DNA of 64,000 nucleotides from Nakamurella panacisegetis (lineage in GTDB: Bacteria > Actinomycetota > Actinomycetes > Mycobacteriales > Nakamurellaceae), in assembly GCF_900104535.1 (NCBI RefSeq), contig NZ_LT629710.1, positions 1,426,001-1,490,000 on the forward strand, given 5' to 3'. The position numbers and the translations under genes were made by a program. The notes under the pieces are model-generated. The model was not told the origin of the DNA. It saw nothing but the letters and a program-made list of their open reading frames with translations, and made no database searches. Positions 1-9,181 of the stretch are shown in pieces (the stretch's first letter is position 1; each line of letters opens with the position of its first letter).

Positions 1-1142
1 CCCTGAACCTGCGGCTGTCGGTCAACGCGCTGGGCACGCTGCTTCCGGAGATCCGGGTCGATCTGCACGTGTCGGCCGGCGCTGCCGGTCTGTTGCTGGC
101 CCTGCCCCCGCTGGTCTTCGCGTTCGCCGGGATCGTGACGCCGATGGTGGCGGCCCGGGTGGGCAATCACCGGTTGGTGGTCATGGCCCTGTTGATCTCC
201 GGCGCCGGTCAGATCCTCCGGGCCCTCGGCCCGGGGGTGATCTCCCTCTTCCTGGGCACCCTGATCGCGCTGGTCGGCCTGGCCATCGGCAACGTCCTGA
301 TGCCCGGCCTGATCCGGCAGCACTTCCCACAGCAGATCACCACCATCACATCGGTCTACGTGACCATGCTGTCGCTGGGCGCCACCGTGTCCTCCGGTCT
401 GAGCATTCCGGTCGAACACGCACTGCACGGCACCTGGCGGGCGCCGCTGCTGGTGTGGGCGGCGATCGCCGTCATCGCGCTGTTGCCCTGGCTGGCCGTC
501 GCTTTCGGATCGCGCCGCACCGCCCGGTCCCGCCGCCACTCCTCGGTTCCGTTACGCGCGTTGATCCGGTCGCCGCTGGCCTGGGCCATGGCCATCATGT
601 TCGGTGTGCAGTCGGCCCACATTTACGTAGTCATCGGCTGGTTGGGGCAGGTGCTGTTGGACGCGGGGGTCGGCGAAGTCAAGATGGGGGCGCTGCTGTC
701 CATGGCGCCGGCCATCGGCATCGCCATGTCGCTGGCCGTCCCGGTGCTCCTTCGGCGGCAACGGCTGGCGCTGCCGCTGATCCTGCTGCTCTCCGCGTGC
801 TATCTGGTCGGATATCTCGGTCTGATGCTGGCCCCGGTCAGCGGGGCCTGGGTGTGGATGTTCTTCATGGGCGTCGGCGGCGGCACCTTCCCGGTGGTGC
901 TCACCCTGGTCGCATTGCGCGCCTTCACCGCGGACGGCGTCATCGCCTTGTCCGCCTTCACCCAGTGCGTCGGCTACCTGATCGGAGCGTTGGCGCCGGT
1001 GGCCTTCGGGTTGGTCCACGACGTCGGCCACAGCTGGACGCCATCGCTGATCCTGATGATGGTCCTGCTGCTGCCGATGGCCGCGGTCGGGTCCCGACTT
1101 GCACGGCCACGGTACCTGGAGGACGAGATCCCCACCGTTTGA
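1..1142 (+). CDS. MFS transporter, CynX/NimT-like (5' end outside window)
   Basis: The reading frame is open from the first full codon at position 3 and no start codon with upstream signals is visible, so the gene begins before the window. The visible part (LNLRLSVNALGTLLPEIR at the left edge, then about 370 residues) is a series of hydrophobic helices with an internal basic loop (SRRTARSRRHSS, near residue 170) that divides it into two bundles, as in 12-helix major facilitator proteins. The opening segment resembles the first helix and loop of CynX/NimT cyanate/nitroimidazole exporters. Substrate cannot be told. The 3' end faces the broken ankyrin gene, 3 nt away. The GTG at 69 is unlikely to be the real start because conserved sequence lies upstream of it. 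Confidence 0.85.
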   Translation, partial: LNLRLSVNALGTLLPEIRVDLHVSAGAAGLLLALPPLVFAFAGIVTPMVAARVGNHRLVVMALLISGAGQILRALGPGVISLFLGTLIALVGLAIGNVLMPGLIRQHFPQQITTITSVYVTMLSLGATVSSGLSIPVEHALHGTWRAPLLVWAAIAVIALLPWLAVAFGSRRTARSRRHSSVPLRALIRSPLAWAMAIMFGVQSAHIYVVIGWLGQVLLDAGVGEVKMGALLSMAPAIGIAMSLAVPVLLRRQRLALPLILLLSACYLVGYLGLMLAPVSGAWVWMFFMGVGGGTFPVVLTLVALRAFTADGVIALSAFTQCVGYLIGALAPVAFGLVHDVGHSWTPSLILMMVLLLPMAAVGSRLARPRYLEDEIPTV

Positions 1143-1145
1143 GCC

Positions 1146-2076
1146 CTATCGGGCGGTGAGCAGATTGACGACATCCTGATGGCCGAAATGCTGCGCCCAC
1201 TGCAACGGGGTGACCTGGAACCGGCGATCGAGGGCCGACGGGTCCGCGCCGGCCGCGAGGAGGACGCGGACCAGGTCAACGTCGCCCTCGCCGGCCGCGA
1301 CATGCAGTGCGGTCTCCCGCTCCTGCTCCACCGGCAGTTCCTGACGGCCCTTTGCGTTGACGTCGAACCCGTTGGCCAGCAACAACTTGATTCCGTCCTG
1401 GGAGCCGGCCACCGTCGCCCGCAGGATCGACGACGGGTGACGGCGACGAACCGACACGACCTGCCGGCCCGACGCCGACGCAACCGTTGCCTCGTCGCCC
1501 GACAGGAGCGCCCCGATCAGAACCGCGTCCGGATCGAGACTGTCGGCCGCACCGAGATCCCCAGCAAGCAGGCGATCTCGGCGCGCCGTCTCCGGTGCCG
1601 AGCCCGTAGTCGAACAGGTTCTCCAGATGACTGTCGTCGGGTTCGAACATCCGGTTGTAGAGGGTCTGGCCGTCGTTCGGCTCGGCGCCGGCCTCCAGCA
1701 GCAGTCGGGCCAACCTTGTCGCGTGCGGGTAATGGGGCTGGTTCGACACGCCTTGCTCACCGGATCCGAATATTCCGGTCAGTACGGTGAACGGACAGGT
1801 GAGCCCGTGCCAGAGATAGCCGGCATCGGGGTCGGCGCCGGCCTGCAGCAGCAACCCGGCACTGGTCAGGACGTCGCCCACCAGGACTTCGGGGTCGTGG
1901 CGCGCGTAGGCCAGGTACATCAGCGGTGGCCACCGCAGCGGACCGCCGGCCACGACCGCCAGGCGCGGATCGGCCGCGAGAAACCGTTGCACCGCAGCAT
2001 GATCGACGCAGGCGCTGGCGGTGTAGATGTCGGCGCCCGGCAGGTCGGGGTGCTCGGCCAGCAGGTAGGTCGTCCT
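1146..2076 (-). pseudogene. Ankyrin-repeat protein, frameshifted and lacking a start
   Basis: Two overlapping frames together encode one ankyrin protein. The upstream half reads DIYTASACVDHAAVQRFLAA and LARLLLEAGAEPNDG; the downstream half reads IKLLLANGFDVNAKG, TALHVAAGEGDVDLVRVLLA and TPLQWAQHFGHQDVVNLL. The change of frame is near 1575-1590, in a GGCGCGCCG stretch, consistent with a 1-bp insertion or 2-bp loss. At the 5' end the frame continues straight to the TAG of the lipid kinase (2077-2079) with no ATG, GTG or TTG before the first conserved residues; the only usable start, GTG at 1992, would remove conserved sequence. Homologues of this ankyrin family, as I recall them, have more residues in front. 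Either the gene is decayed or the indel is a sequencing error in GC-rich DNA. Confidence 0.7.
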
Positions 2077-2979
2077 CTACCCTCGGACCGGAGCGACCAT
2101 CGCTGGAGCGAAGACCCGCAACGCGTCCGGGACGGCGACGCAGGTGAGCGGCAACGGGGCAACCAGCTCTCCGTCGGCGTAGGCGCTCACCCCTGGGGCC
2201 TGGACCTCGACGCGCCGGGACCGGTAGGTCAGGACCTCCGGGTACCGCAGGTGACGCCCGCGGTACACCGACGGGAACAGCCGCGCCAGCTTGGCCCGGC
2301 TCATCCGGGAGACGATGGTGACGTCGAGTCGGCCGTCGGACATCGAGGCGTTCGGGCAGATCCTCATTCCACCGCCGTAGGACGGCCCGTTGCCGACCGC
2401 GACCAGCATCGCCGGGCCTTCGATGACCTGGTCGTCCAGCTCGATCCGGAACTGGATCGGCCGGAAGGACGCCAGTACGGCGATGATGGCCAGGTTGTAC
2501 CGCATCCGCCCCCGCGGCCAGGTCATCCGGTTCGCGCGGTCGTTGACCCGGGAATCGAACCCGCTGGCCACTACCGCCCCGAACCACCGGTCCCCGGCCC
2601 GGCCGAGATCGATGGTGCGGACCGGCCCGGCCAGGATGAGATCGACCGCCTGGTCGGTCGACTTCCGGGGGATGCCGAGCGACCGCGCGATGTCGTTGCC
2701 GGTGCCGGCCGGAATGACGCCGAGTGTGCAGCTCGTCCCGGCCACCGTCTGCAGCGCCAGGTGCACGATGCCGTCCCCGCCGCAGGCCACCAGCTCGGTG
2801 GCGCCGGAGGAAACCGCCTGAGCCGCAAGGTCCGCGGTCTCGGCCGGGCCGGCACCGGTCAGCAGCTCGACCCGCACCCCGACCGCTCGGAACCGCGCCG
2901 CTGCCCGCCGGCCCTCTCCCAGTGCCCGGCCGCCACCGGCGACCGGGTTCACCAGCACGGCAACGTGCTCGAGGCCCAT
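2077..2979 (-). CDS. Diacylglycerol kinase / lipid kinase, DagK/YegS family
   Basis: 300 residues beginning MGLEHVAVLVNPVAGGG. It phosphorylates a lipid alcohol (diacylglycerol or a sphingoid-type substrate) with ATP at the membrane surface. The DAGK catalytic motifs are present: the N-terminal NPVAGGG glycine loop, the nucleotide motif CGGDGIVH near residue 85 and PAGTGNDIAR near 110; a C-terminal beta-sandwich follows with YADGELV near 275. Length matches the bacterial DagK/YegS family (about 300 residues). The start is chosen at 2979 because a TACCGT box lies 8 nt upstream and conserved sequence begins there; a longer frame to 3195 has low-quality sequence and would cover the xylA terminator. 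It ends directly against the broken ankyrin gene. Confidence 0.9.
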   Translation of the reverse strand: MGLEHVAVLVNPVAGGGRALGEGRRAAARFRAVGVRVELLTGAGPAETADLAAQAVSSGATELVACGGDGIVHLALQTVAGTSCTLGVIPAGTGNDIARSLGIPRKSTDQAVDLILAGPVRTIDLGRAGDRWFGAVVASGFDSRVNDRANRMTWPRGRMRYNLAIIAVLASFRPIQFRIELDDQVIEGPAMLVAVGNGPSYGGGMRICPNASMSDGRLDVTIVSRMSRAKLARLFPSVYRGRHLRYPEVLTYRSRRVEVQAPGVSAYADGELVAPLPLTCVAVPDALRVFAPAMVAPVRG

Positions 2980-2987
2980 TCGCCGAG

Positions 2988-2993
2988 ACGGTA
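2988..2993 (-). promoter_or_regulatory. Leaderless-type -10 box of the lipid kinase
   Basis: TACCGT on the minus strand ends 8 nt before the ATG at 2979. The position predicts a transcript that starts at or next to the start codon. Confidence 0.5.
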
Positions 2994-3123
2994 CACGGGT
3001 GGGTCGAGTACCGCCGGACGGCGCGATGGCCCCGGTTCGAGACGTCGCGGAACCCGTGGCGGCCCGGAATCCTCGGTCGGCGACGGTATCCACGGCCGGG
3101 ATCGGGCGAGACGGAGCCGGGAC

Positions 3124-3168
3124 GAGGAAGAGCCCGCCGGTGAATGATCGCCGGGCGGGCTCTTCCTC
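3124..3168 (-). terminator. Strong hairpin after xylA
   Basis: Arms 3124-3138 (GAGGAAGAGCCCGCC) and 3154-3168 (its exact complement) form a 15-bp perfect stem around a 15-nt loop. It lies 64-108 bp beyond the xylA stop and upstream of the lipid kinase promoter, so it most likely ends xylA transcription. No U-tract follows, as is usual in actinobacteria. Confidence 0.8.
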
Positions 3169-3231
3169 GATCTCGGTGGCCGATCGGTGCGGCACTCCGG
3201 TCAGGGAGCTGACCAGGCGTCCGGCCGGGTG

Positions 3232-4419
3232 TTACCGCGCGCCGAGGGCGTGCTCGACGGCGAGCTGGTTCAGGTGGACGAACGCGTAGGAACGCTCGCC
3301 GGCCGCATTCGCGTCGAACGACTCGAACGCGGAGGTGTCGGCCAGCAGGTCGGCCGTCGTCTCGCCCGCGGCCAGGGTCGACTGCCCGAGCTCCGAGATC
3401 CCGGACGCGGCAAGCGCTTCCTGGACCTCAGGGTCGGCCCGATAGGCCAGGGCGCGCTCCTTGAGCAGCAGGTAGGTGCGCATGTTGGCCGAGGCCGACG
3501 CCCAGACCCCGTCGTACCCTTCGGTGCGGGACGGCTTGTAGTCGAAGTGACGCGGGCCGGTGTACTTCGGTCCGCCGCCCGGGAAGCCGTTCTCCACCAC
3601 ATCGACCGTGAAGAACGCGGACAGCAGGTCGCCGTGACCGAACACCAGGTCCTGGTCGAACTTGATGGACCGCTGGCCGTTGAGGTCGATGTGGAACAGC
3701 TTGCCGGCCCACAGCGCCTGGGCAATGCCGTGGGTGTAGTTCAGTCCGGCCATCTGCTCGTGCCCGGTCTCCGGGTTCACGCCGACGATGTCACCGTGCT
3801 CGAGGGTGGCGATGAAGGCCAGGGCATGCCCGACCGTCGGGAGCAGGATGTCGCCGCGCGGCTCGTTCGGCTTGGGCTCGAGGGCGATCTTGATGTCGTA
3901 GCCGGAGTCCTTGATGTAGGCGGCGACGGTGTCGACGCCCTCGCGGTAGCGGTCGAAGACGGCGTGCAGGTCCTTGGAGCCGTCGTACTCGCTGCCTTCC
4001 CGGCCGCCCCACATGACGAACGTCTCGGCGCCCAGTTCGGCGCACAGGTCGACGTTGCGGAGCACCTTCCGCAGCGCGAAGCGCCGGACGCTGCGATCGT
4101 TGGATGTCAGGCCACCGTCCTTGAACACCGGGTGGGAGAACAGGTTGGTGGTGATCATCGGGACGACCATGCCGGTGCGGGCCAGGGCGGCCCGGAAGTC
4201 CTTGAGGATCTTGTCGCGGGTGGCCACGTCGGAGCCGAACGGAACCAGGTCGTCATCGTGGAACGTGATACCCCAGGCGCCCAGTTCGGTGAGCTTCTCG
4301 ACTGCTTCGATCGGGTCCAGCGGGGCGCGGGTGGCGTCACCGAACTGGTCCTTGCCCTGCCAGGAGACGGTCCACAGACCGAAACTGAAATGATCGGCGG
4401 TGGTGGGGGTGACTGGCAT
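3232..4419 (-). CDS. xylA: Xylose isomerase
   Basis: 395 residues. Interconverts D-xylose and D-xylulose (and glucose/fructose) in the cytoplasm with two divalent metal ions. The class I (actinobacterial) active site is complete with canonical numbering from the start [14 protein letters not shown]: His54 and Asp57 in ITFHDDDL, Glu181 and Lys183 in [10 protein letters not shown], Glu217 and His220 in NPETGHEQ, Asp245 in HIDLNGQ, Asp255 and Asp257 in KFDQDL. The last metal ligand, Asp287 in the family, is at 293 here because of a six-residue insertion (around FPGGGPK). Start 4419 is supported by GGGAG 8 nt upstream; an upstream ATG at 4464 lies inside the operator. Divergent from xylR, with its own -35/-10 pair. 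No xylulokinase or xylose transporter is in the window. Confidence 0.97.
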   Translation of the reverse strand: MPVTPTTADHFSFGLWTVSWQGKDQFGDATRAPLDPIEAVEKLTELGAWGITFHDDDLVPFGSDVATRDKILKDFRAALARTGMVVPMITTNLFSHPVFKDGGLTSNDRSVRRFALRKVLRNVDLCAELGAETFVMWGGREGSEYDGSKDLHAVFDRYREGVDTVAAYIKDSGYDIKIALEPKPNEPRGDILLPTVGHALAFIATLEHGDIVGVNPETGHEQMAGLNYTHGIAQALWAGKLFHIDLNGQRSIKFDQDLVFGHGDLLSAFFTVDVVENGFPGGGPKYTGPRHFDYKPSRTEGYDGVWASASANMRTYLLLKERALAYRADPEVQEALAASGISELGQSTLAAGETTADLLADTSAFESFDANAAGERSYAFVHLNQLAVEHALGAR

Positions 4420-4445
4420 GACGGCGACTCCCTTGTCGGAGGTGG

Positions 4446-4471
4446 GAAACCGGGATGGAATCACCGGTTTC
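4446..4471. promoter_or_regulatory. Probable XylR operator
   Basis: Perfect inverted repeat GAAACCGG (4446-4453), 10-nt spacer, CCGGTTTC (4464-4471). It sits just downstream of the predicted xylA transcription start, a position from which a bound ROK repressor would block xylA. Assignment to XylR is by position only. Confidence 0.6.
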
Positions 4472-4488
4472 GATTTGTTGGTTGACTG

Positions 4489-4517
4489 AACTTATCCCCT
4501 CGACCCGCTAAGGTCAA
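4489..4517 (-). promoter_or_regulatory. xylA promoter, -35 and -10
   Basis: Reading the minus strand, TTGACC (4517-4512), exactly 17 nt, then TAAGTT (4494-4489). Predicted start of transcription is near 4482, giving a leader of about 60 nt that contains the operator and the GGGAG ribosome site. Confidence 0.65.
4509..4514 (+). promoter_or_regulatory. Leaderless-type -10 box of xylR
   Basis: TAAGGT followed by 7 nt and the ATG at 4522. It overlaps the xylA -35 element on the other strand, so the two promoters compete for the same DNA. Confidence 0.5.
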
Positions 4518-4521
4518 GGAC

Positions 4522-5769
4522 ATGACCGAATTCGGCGTGATGACGTCCGGACGGACGCCGCTGACTCCGGCCCGGCAGGCGAGCCTGCGGGAACACAACC
4601 TGGGCATGGTCCTCGATCAGATCGTGAACGCGGCGACGCCGCCGTCGCGGGCCGACATCGCCGGGGCCACCGGGCTCACCCGGGCCACCGTCTCCGCCCT
4701 CGCCGACCATCTGCTGGCCGGCCGCCTCATCGCCGAGCTGGCCCCCGTGTCCAGCCAGCGGGCCGGTCGCCCGGCGGTGCCCCTCGTGCCGGCCGCCCGC
4801 ACCCTGGTGGCCGTCGGACTGGAGGTCAACGTCGACTACCTCGGCGTCCGCGCCATCGACCTCACCGGCGCGGTCCTGGCCGAATCGGTGGAGCCCGGGG
4901 ACTTCCGCAACACCCGACCGGAACCGGTCCTGGCCGCCCTGGCCGCCCTGTTCGCCGGTGTCGTCACCCCGCTGGAGGCCGAGGGGATCCCGATGGCCGG
5001 CTGTTACGTGGCCCTGCCCGGTCTCGTCGACCGGAACACCGGGCCGCTCCGGCTGGCCCCCAACCTGGGCTGGGAGTCGGTCGACGTGGTCGGCCTGCTC
5101 ACCCGGAACCTGCAGATGAACGGCACTCCGGTGGCCCTGGCCAACGAGGCCAAACTGGCCGCCAGGGCCGAGGCCGAAGCCCGCCGCCCGGACGACGTGC
5201 ATTCCTTCTTCTACGTCTCGGGCGAGATCGGCATCGGGGGGGCCATCGTCACCGACGGCGCCGTGGTGCCCGGCCGTCACGGGTGGAGCGGCGAGATCGG
5301 CCACACCCTGATCGATCCGAACGGACCCCTCTGCGGATGCGGAAGTCACGGCTGCCTGGAGCAGTACGCCGGCAAGGACGCGCTCATGCGCGCCGCCCGG
5401 TTGCCGCAGTCGGCACCGGTCCGAGCCCTGCTCGACTCGGTCGGCTCCCCCTCGACCGACACCGCCCTGGCCGAGGGGGGCCGCGCCCTCGGCATCGCCC
5501 TGTCCAATACGGCGAACCTGATCGATGTCGACACCCTGGTGCTCGGAGGGGTTTACACCAGCCTCGCGCCGTACCTGATCCCGCCCATCCAGCGGGAGCT
5601 GGCCGCCCGGGTCCTGTCCCACCGTTGGTCACCGGTCACCGTGCAGGCAGCCCGATCGGTCGACTACGCAGCGCTCACCGGCGGGGCCAAGACCGTCCTG
5701 GGGGACATCGTGATGGACCCGAACAGCTGGACCAGGAGAGTTTTGGCTGAACCCACACCCATTACCTAG
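4522..5769 (+). CDS. xylR: ROK-family transcriptional repressor, XylR-like
   Basis: 415 residues. An N-terminal winged helix-turn-helix (about residues 20-85; PSRADIAGATGLTRATVSAL) is fused to a ROK sugar-kinase-like fold. The ROK zinc motif is intact: GHTLIDPNGPLCGCGSHGC followed by LE, near residues 258-278. The nucleotide/sugar-binding region GEIGIGGAIV precedes it. Proteins with this layout that lie divergent from xylA repress xylose genes until xylose binds, so that role is inferred here. The TAAGGT box 7 nt before the ATG suggests a leaderless mRNA. Another ROK regulator with a different sugar cannot be excluded, but gene position favours XylR. Confidence 0.88.
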   Translation: MTEFGVMTSGRTPLTPARQASLREHNLGMVLDQIVNAATPPSRADIAGATGLTRATVSALADHLLAGRLIAELAPVSSQRAGRPAVPLVPAARTLVAVGLEVNVDYLGVRAIDLTGAVLAESVEPGDFRNTRPEPVLAALAALFAGVVTPLEAEGIPMAGCYVALPGLVDRNTGPLRLAPNLGWESVDVVGLLTRNLQMNGTPVALANEAKLAARAEAEARRPDDVHSFFYVSGEIGIGGAIVTDGAVVPGRHGWSGEIGHTLIDPNGPLCGCGSHGCLEQYAGKDALMRAARLPQSAPVRALLDSVGSPSTDTALAEGGRALGIALSNTANLIDVDTLVLGGVYTSLAPYLIPPIQRELAARVLSHRWSPVTVQAARSVDYAALTGGAKTVLGDIVMDPNSWTRRVLAEPTPIT

Positions 5770-5775
5770 TACCTT
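5770..5775 (+). promoter_or_regulatory. Leaderless-type -10 box of lysX
   Basis: TACCTT, 6 nt before the GTG at 5782. It directly follows the xylR stop codon, so lysX probably has its own promoter rather than being read from xylR. Confidence 0.5.
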
Positions 5776-5781
5776 CCGGCT

Positions 5782-8700
5782 GTGCCCTCAGCTTCCGATG
5801 TCGCAGCACCGCCGGCCGACGACGGACGCCCGGCCACCCGACGCCGGGCGTCCGCGCGCCGAAGCGTGCCGATCAGCCCGTACCGGCCGGCGACCGACGG
5901 GCAGGAACGCGTAGCCCGCTGGACGATCCTGCTGTACGCGATCACGTCGGTCTTCGCCGCTGTGTCGTGGCCCGTGCGGCGGCTCACGGCCGACCGCGGC
6001 TGGGTCGACACGATCGCCGACGTCCTGAACCTGCCTCTGTCGCACAGCCTCTTCGCGGCCGTCCTGTTGTTCCTGCTGACCGGTTCTCTCTTGCGCCGCA
6101 AGCGGTTCGGGTTGTGGATCGTCATCTGGTTCGAGGCCATCAACGTCATCCTGGCCCTCCTGTTGGTCCTGCACGCGGCCACCCACCAGCGGATCCTCGT
6201 CCTGCGCGCGCTGTCGGTCGACGCCGCCACGCAGTGGGCCACCTATCTGGGGGGAGCCGTCGGGATCGCCGCCGTCCTGCTCCTGCTGTGGGCGCGGCCG
6301 GCCTTCCCGGCCCGGCGGTCGCCGGGTTCACGCTGGGCCACGTTCCTGACCCTGCTGATCGGCATGACCGCCTCGATCACCCTCGCGGTCGTGCTGGCCG
6401 AGGCCTACAACGGCTCGCTGAAGCATCCGTTCCTCCCGATCGCGCAGGGGCTGCGCGCTGCGCTGGGGCTGAGCACCGGCCTCAACACCAACCCGGACTT
6501 CCGGCATCTGCCGACCTGGATCACCTCGCTGTGCAGCACCATCTCGCTCATCGTGGTGCTGATCGCGGTCGGGGTGTTCCTGCGCTCGGGTCGCGCCCGG
6601 CAGACGATCGACCCGTCGACCGAGCTGACGATCCGGAAGCTGCTGCTCTCCGGCGCCCACGACGACTCCCTCGGCTACTTCGCCACCCGGCGCGACAAGA
6701 CCGTGATGATGAGCCCGGACGGGAGGGCGGCCATCAGCTACCGGGTCATCGCCTCGGTCGCCCTGGCCTCGGCCGACCCGCTCGGGCCCAAGGACGCGTG
6801 GCCGGCCGCGATCGACGCCTGGCTGAACCAGGCCCGGACCTACGGCTGGGTGCCGGCCGCGCTGTCACCGGGCAAGGAGGCAGCGCAGGCCTACGTCGAC
6901 GCCGGACTCCGGGCCATCCCGCTCGGCGACGAGGCGATCATCGACGTCTCGACCTTCACCCTCGCCGGGCCGGGCATGAAGGCGGTCCGGCAGGCCGTGG
7001 TACGGGTGGAGCGAGCCGGGTACACGGTCTCCATCCGCCGACACCGCGACATCGAGCCGGCAGAGATGGCCGAACTGGCCGACTGCGCCGAGGCCTGGCG
7101 CGGCGACGCCCCCGAGCGGGGATTCTCCATGGCCCTCTCCCGGCTCGGCGATCCGGCCGACGGCGCCTGCCTGATGGTGGTCGCGCACCGCCCGGACGGC
7201 TCCCCGGCCGGGTTGCTCTCCCTCGTGCCGTGGGGACGCCGTGGGGTCTCCCTCGACCTGATGCGTCGGGACCGGGACAGCATCAACGGTCTGGTCGAGA
7301 TGATGGTGACCACGCTGATCGCCCGGAAGTCCGATTTCGGCCTCCGCCGGATCTCGCTGAACTTTGCGATGTTCCGGGCCGTGTTCGCCGAGGCCGAGGA
7401 ATTCGGCGCCGGTCCGGTGACGAAACTGAACAACGCGGTCCTGGGCGTCTTCTCCCGCTTCTTCCAACTGGAGAGCCTCTACCGGTCCAACGCCAAGTAC
7501 CGGCCGGCGTGGGTCCCGCGGTACCTGCTGATCGACTCGCCGCTGTCCCTGTTGCGGGTGTCGATCGCGGCCGGCGTGGCCGAGGGTTTCCTCCCGTCCA
7601 TCGGTCGCCGCGAACGGCTCAACACCCCGCCCGCTCCGCCCTGGCTGGTCGAGGCGATCACCGAGGCCGAGGAACAGGCGTCCATCGCTCGTCCCGCCCC
7701 GCTGCGACGCCCGCGCGAGCAGGAACGGATCCGCCGCCAACGCCTCGCCGTCCTGGCCGACGCCGGGATGGAGGCCTACCCGGTGTCGGTCCCGAGGACC
7801 GGGTCGCTGCCGGAGGTGGTCGGCCATCCGGACGGGGCCGTGGTCAGCGCGACCGGGCGAATCGAATCGCTCCGCGACTTCGGCGGGGTCAGCTTCGGTG
7901 TCATCGCAGCCGAATCGGCTCGCCTCCAGCTGGTGCTGGACGCGTCGACGACGGACCCCGCCCTGCACTCGCTGTGGCGGCGCGCGGTCGATCGTGGCGA
8001 CATCGTCAGCGCCACCGGAACTCTGGGTCACAGCCGGTCCGGCGAGCGCTCGCTGCTGGTGACCGATTGGCAGATGGCATCCAAGTCGCTCAAGCCGCTG
8101 CCGTCGAGCCGCACCGGCCTGACCGATCCGGAGGCCAGGGTCCGCAACCGTTCGGTCGACCTGATCGTCAATCCGGAGACCGGAGCCGTGCTGGCGGCCC
8201 GCAGCGTCGCCGTCGGCGCGCTCCGGACCGCCTTCTGGAACCGGGGTTTCCGGGAGGTGGAGACGCCGATCCTGCAGAGCGTGCACGGCGGCGCCACCGC
8301 CCGGCCGTTCACCACCCACATCAACGCCTACGACCGTGACCTCTCGCTCCGTATCGCGCCAGAGCTGTTCCTCAAGCGCCTCATCGTGGGCGGGACCGGT
8401 CCGATCTTCGAGATCGGACGGAACTTCCGGAACGAGGGCGCCGACGCCACCCACAACCCGGAGTTCACCTCGCTCGAGGCCTACCTTCCGTTCGCCGACT
8501 ACCACCGGATGCGGCAGATCACCACGGACGTCATCCGGGAGGTGGCGACAGCCGTTCACGGAAGCCCGATCGCCATGCGGCCCAACACTCTCGGTATCGT
8601 GGAGCCGGTCGACCTTTCAGCCCCATGGGGCGTCGTCGCGGTGCACGACGCGGTGAGCGCGGCCTGCGGCACCACGATCGATCCCGGCACGCCGGCCGAC

Positions 8701-9171
8701 AAGCTCCAGCGGATCGCGCTCGCCCACCAGGTTCCGGCCCCGGACGGCATGACCGCGGGCGAGATCGTCATGGATCTCTACGACCACCTGGTGGAGCCCA
8801 AGACCTTCGCCCCGACCTTTTACACGGATTTCCCGATCGAGACCTCGCCGCTGACCCGCACCCATCGTGCGGATCCTCGCCTCTCCGAGCGGTGGGATCT
8901 GGTGGCGTTCGGGATGGAGATCGGCACGGCCTACTCCGAGTTGGTCGACCCGGTCGATCAACGGGCCCGGCTGACCGAGCAGTCGCTGCGGGCCGCCGCC
9001 GGTGACGAGGAGGCAATGGAACTCGACGAGGACTTCCTGAGCGCGATGGAGATCGGCATGCCGCCGACCGGGGGCCTCGGCCTCGGCGTCGACCGCCTGG
9101 TCATGATGCTCACCGGCACGGCCATCCGCTCGGTCCTGACGTTCCCGTTCGTACGGCCGCTGGACATCTAG
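5782..9171 (+). CDS. lysX: LysX: lysylphosphatidylglycerol synthetase fused to lysyl-tRNA synthetase
   Basis: 1129 residues from GTG, close to mycobacterial LysX (about 1170). The C-terminal half charges tRNA-Lys; the N-terminal half transfers lysine from Lys-tRNA to membrane phosphatidylglycerol, which lowers surface charge and protects against cationic peptides. Order: an N-terminal membrane block of about six to seven helices (residues 45-280), a DUF2156/MprF-like soluble transferase (about 290-620), an OB-fold anticodon-binding domain starting near ATGRIESLRDFGG (residue 688), and a class II synthetase core (about 795-1129). Class II motif 2 is FRNEGADATHNPEFTSLEAY near 881 and motif 3 GLGLGVDRLVMML near 1098. 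A separate housekeeping lysS is expected elsewhere. Single gene with its own leaderless-type promoter. Confidence 0.95.
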   Translation: MPSASDVAAPPADDGRPATRRRASARRSVPISPYRPATDGQERVARWTILLYAITSVFAAVSWPVRRLTADRGWVDTIADVLNLPLSHSLFAAVLLFLLTGSLLRRKRFGLWIVIWFEAINVILALLLVLHAATHQRILVLRALSVDAATQWATYLGGAVGIAAVLLLLWARPAFPARRSPGSRWATFLTLLIGMTASITLAVVLAEAYNGSLKHPFLPIAQGLRAALGLSTGLNTNPDFRHLPTWITSLCSTISLIVVLIAVGVFLRSGRARQTIDPSTELTIRKLLLSGAHDDSLGYFATRRDKTVMMSPDGRAAISYRVIASVALASADPLGPKDAWPAAIDAWLNQARTYGWVPAALSPGKEAAQAYVDAGLRAIPLGDEAIIDVSTFTLAGPGMKAVRQAVVRVERAGYTVSIRRHRDIEPAEMAELADCAEAWRGDAPERGFSMALSRLGDPADGACLMVVAHRPDGSPAGLLSLVPWGRRGVSLDLMRRDRDSINGLVEMMVTTLIARKSDFGLRRISLNFAMFRAVFAEAEEFGAGPVTKLNNAVLGVFSRFFQLESLYRSNAKYRPAWVPRYLLIDSPLSLLRVSIAAGVAEGFLPSIGRRERLNTPPAPPWLVEAITEAEEQASIARPAPLRRPREQERIRRQRLAVLADAGMEAYPVSVPRTGSLPEVVGHPDGAVVSATGRIESLRDFGGVSFGVIAAESARLQLVLDASTTDPALHSLWRRAVDRGDIVSATGTLGHSRSGERSLLVTDWQMASKSLKPLPSSRTGLTDPEARVRNRSVDLIVNPETGAVLAARSVAVGALRTAFWNRGFREVETPILQSVHGGATARPFTTHINAYDRDLSLRIAPELFLKRLIVGGTGPIFEIGRNFRNEGADATHNPEFTSLEAYLPFADYHRMRQITTDVIREVATAVHGSPIAMRPNTLGIVEPVDLSAPWGVVAVHDAVSAACGTTIDPGTPADKLQRIALAHQVPAPDGMTAGEIVMDLYDHLVEPKTFAPTFYTDFPIETSPLTRTHRADPRLSERWDLVAFGMEIGTAYSELVDPVDQRARLTEQSLRAAAGDEEAMELDEDFLSAMEIGMPPTGGLGLGVDRLVMMLTGTAIRSVLTFPFVRPLDI

Positions 9172-9181
9172 CGCGGCCGCG

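Noticed and set aside
2980-3195. 72-residue N-terminal extension of the lipid kinase
   Set aside because: It would cover the xylA terminator hairpin, has Arg/Ser-rich filler sequence, and lies upstream of a well-placed TACCGT box.
6865-8559. 564-codon frame opposite lysX, and 790-codon frame overlapping lysX
   Set aside because: Both are out-of-frame readings of lysX, whose synthetase motifs are certain; no recognisable domain in either.
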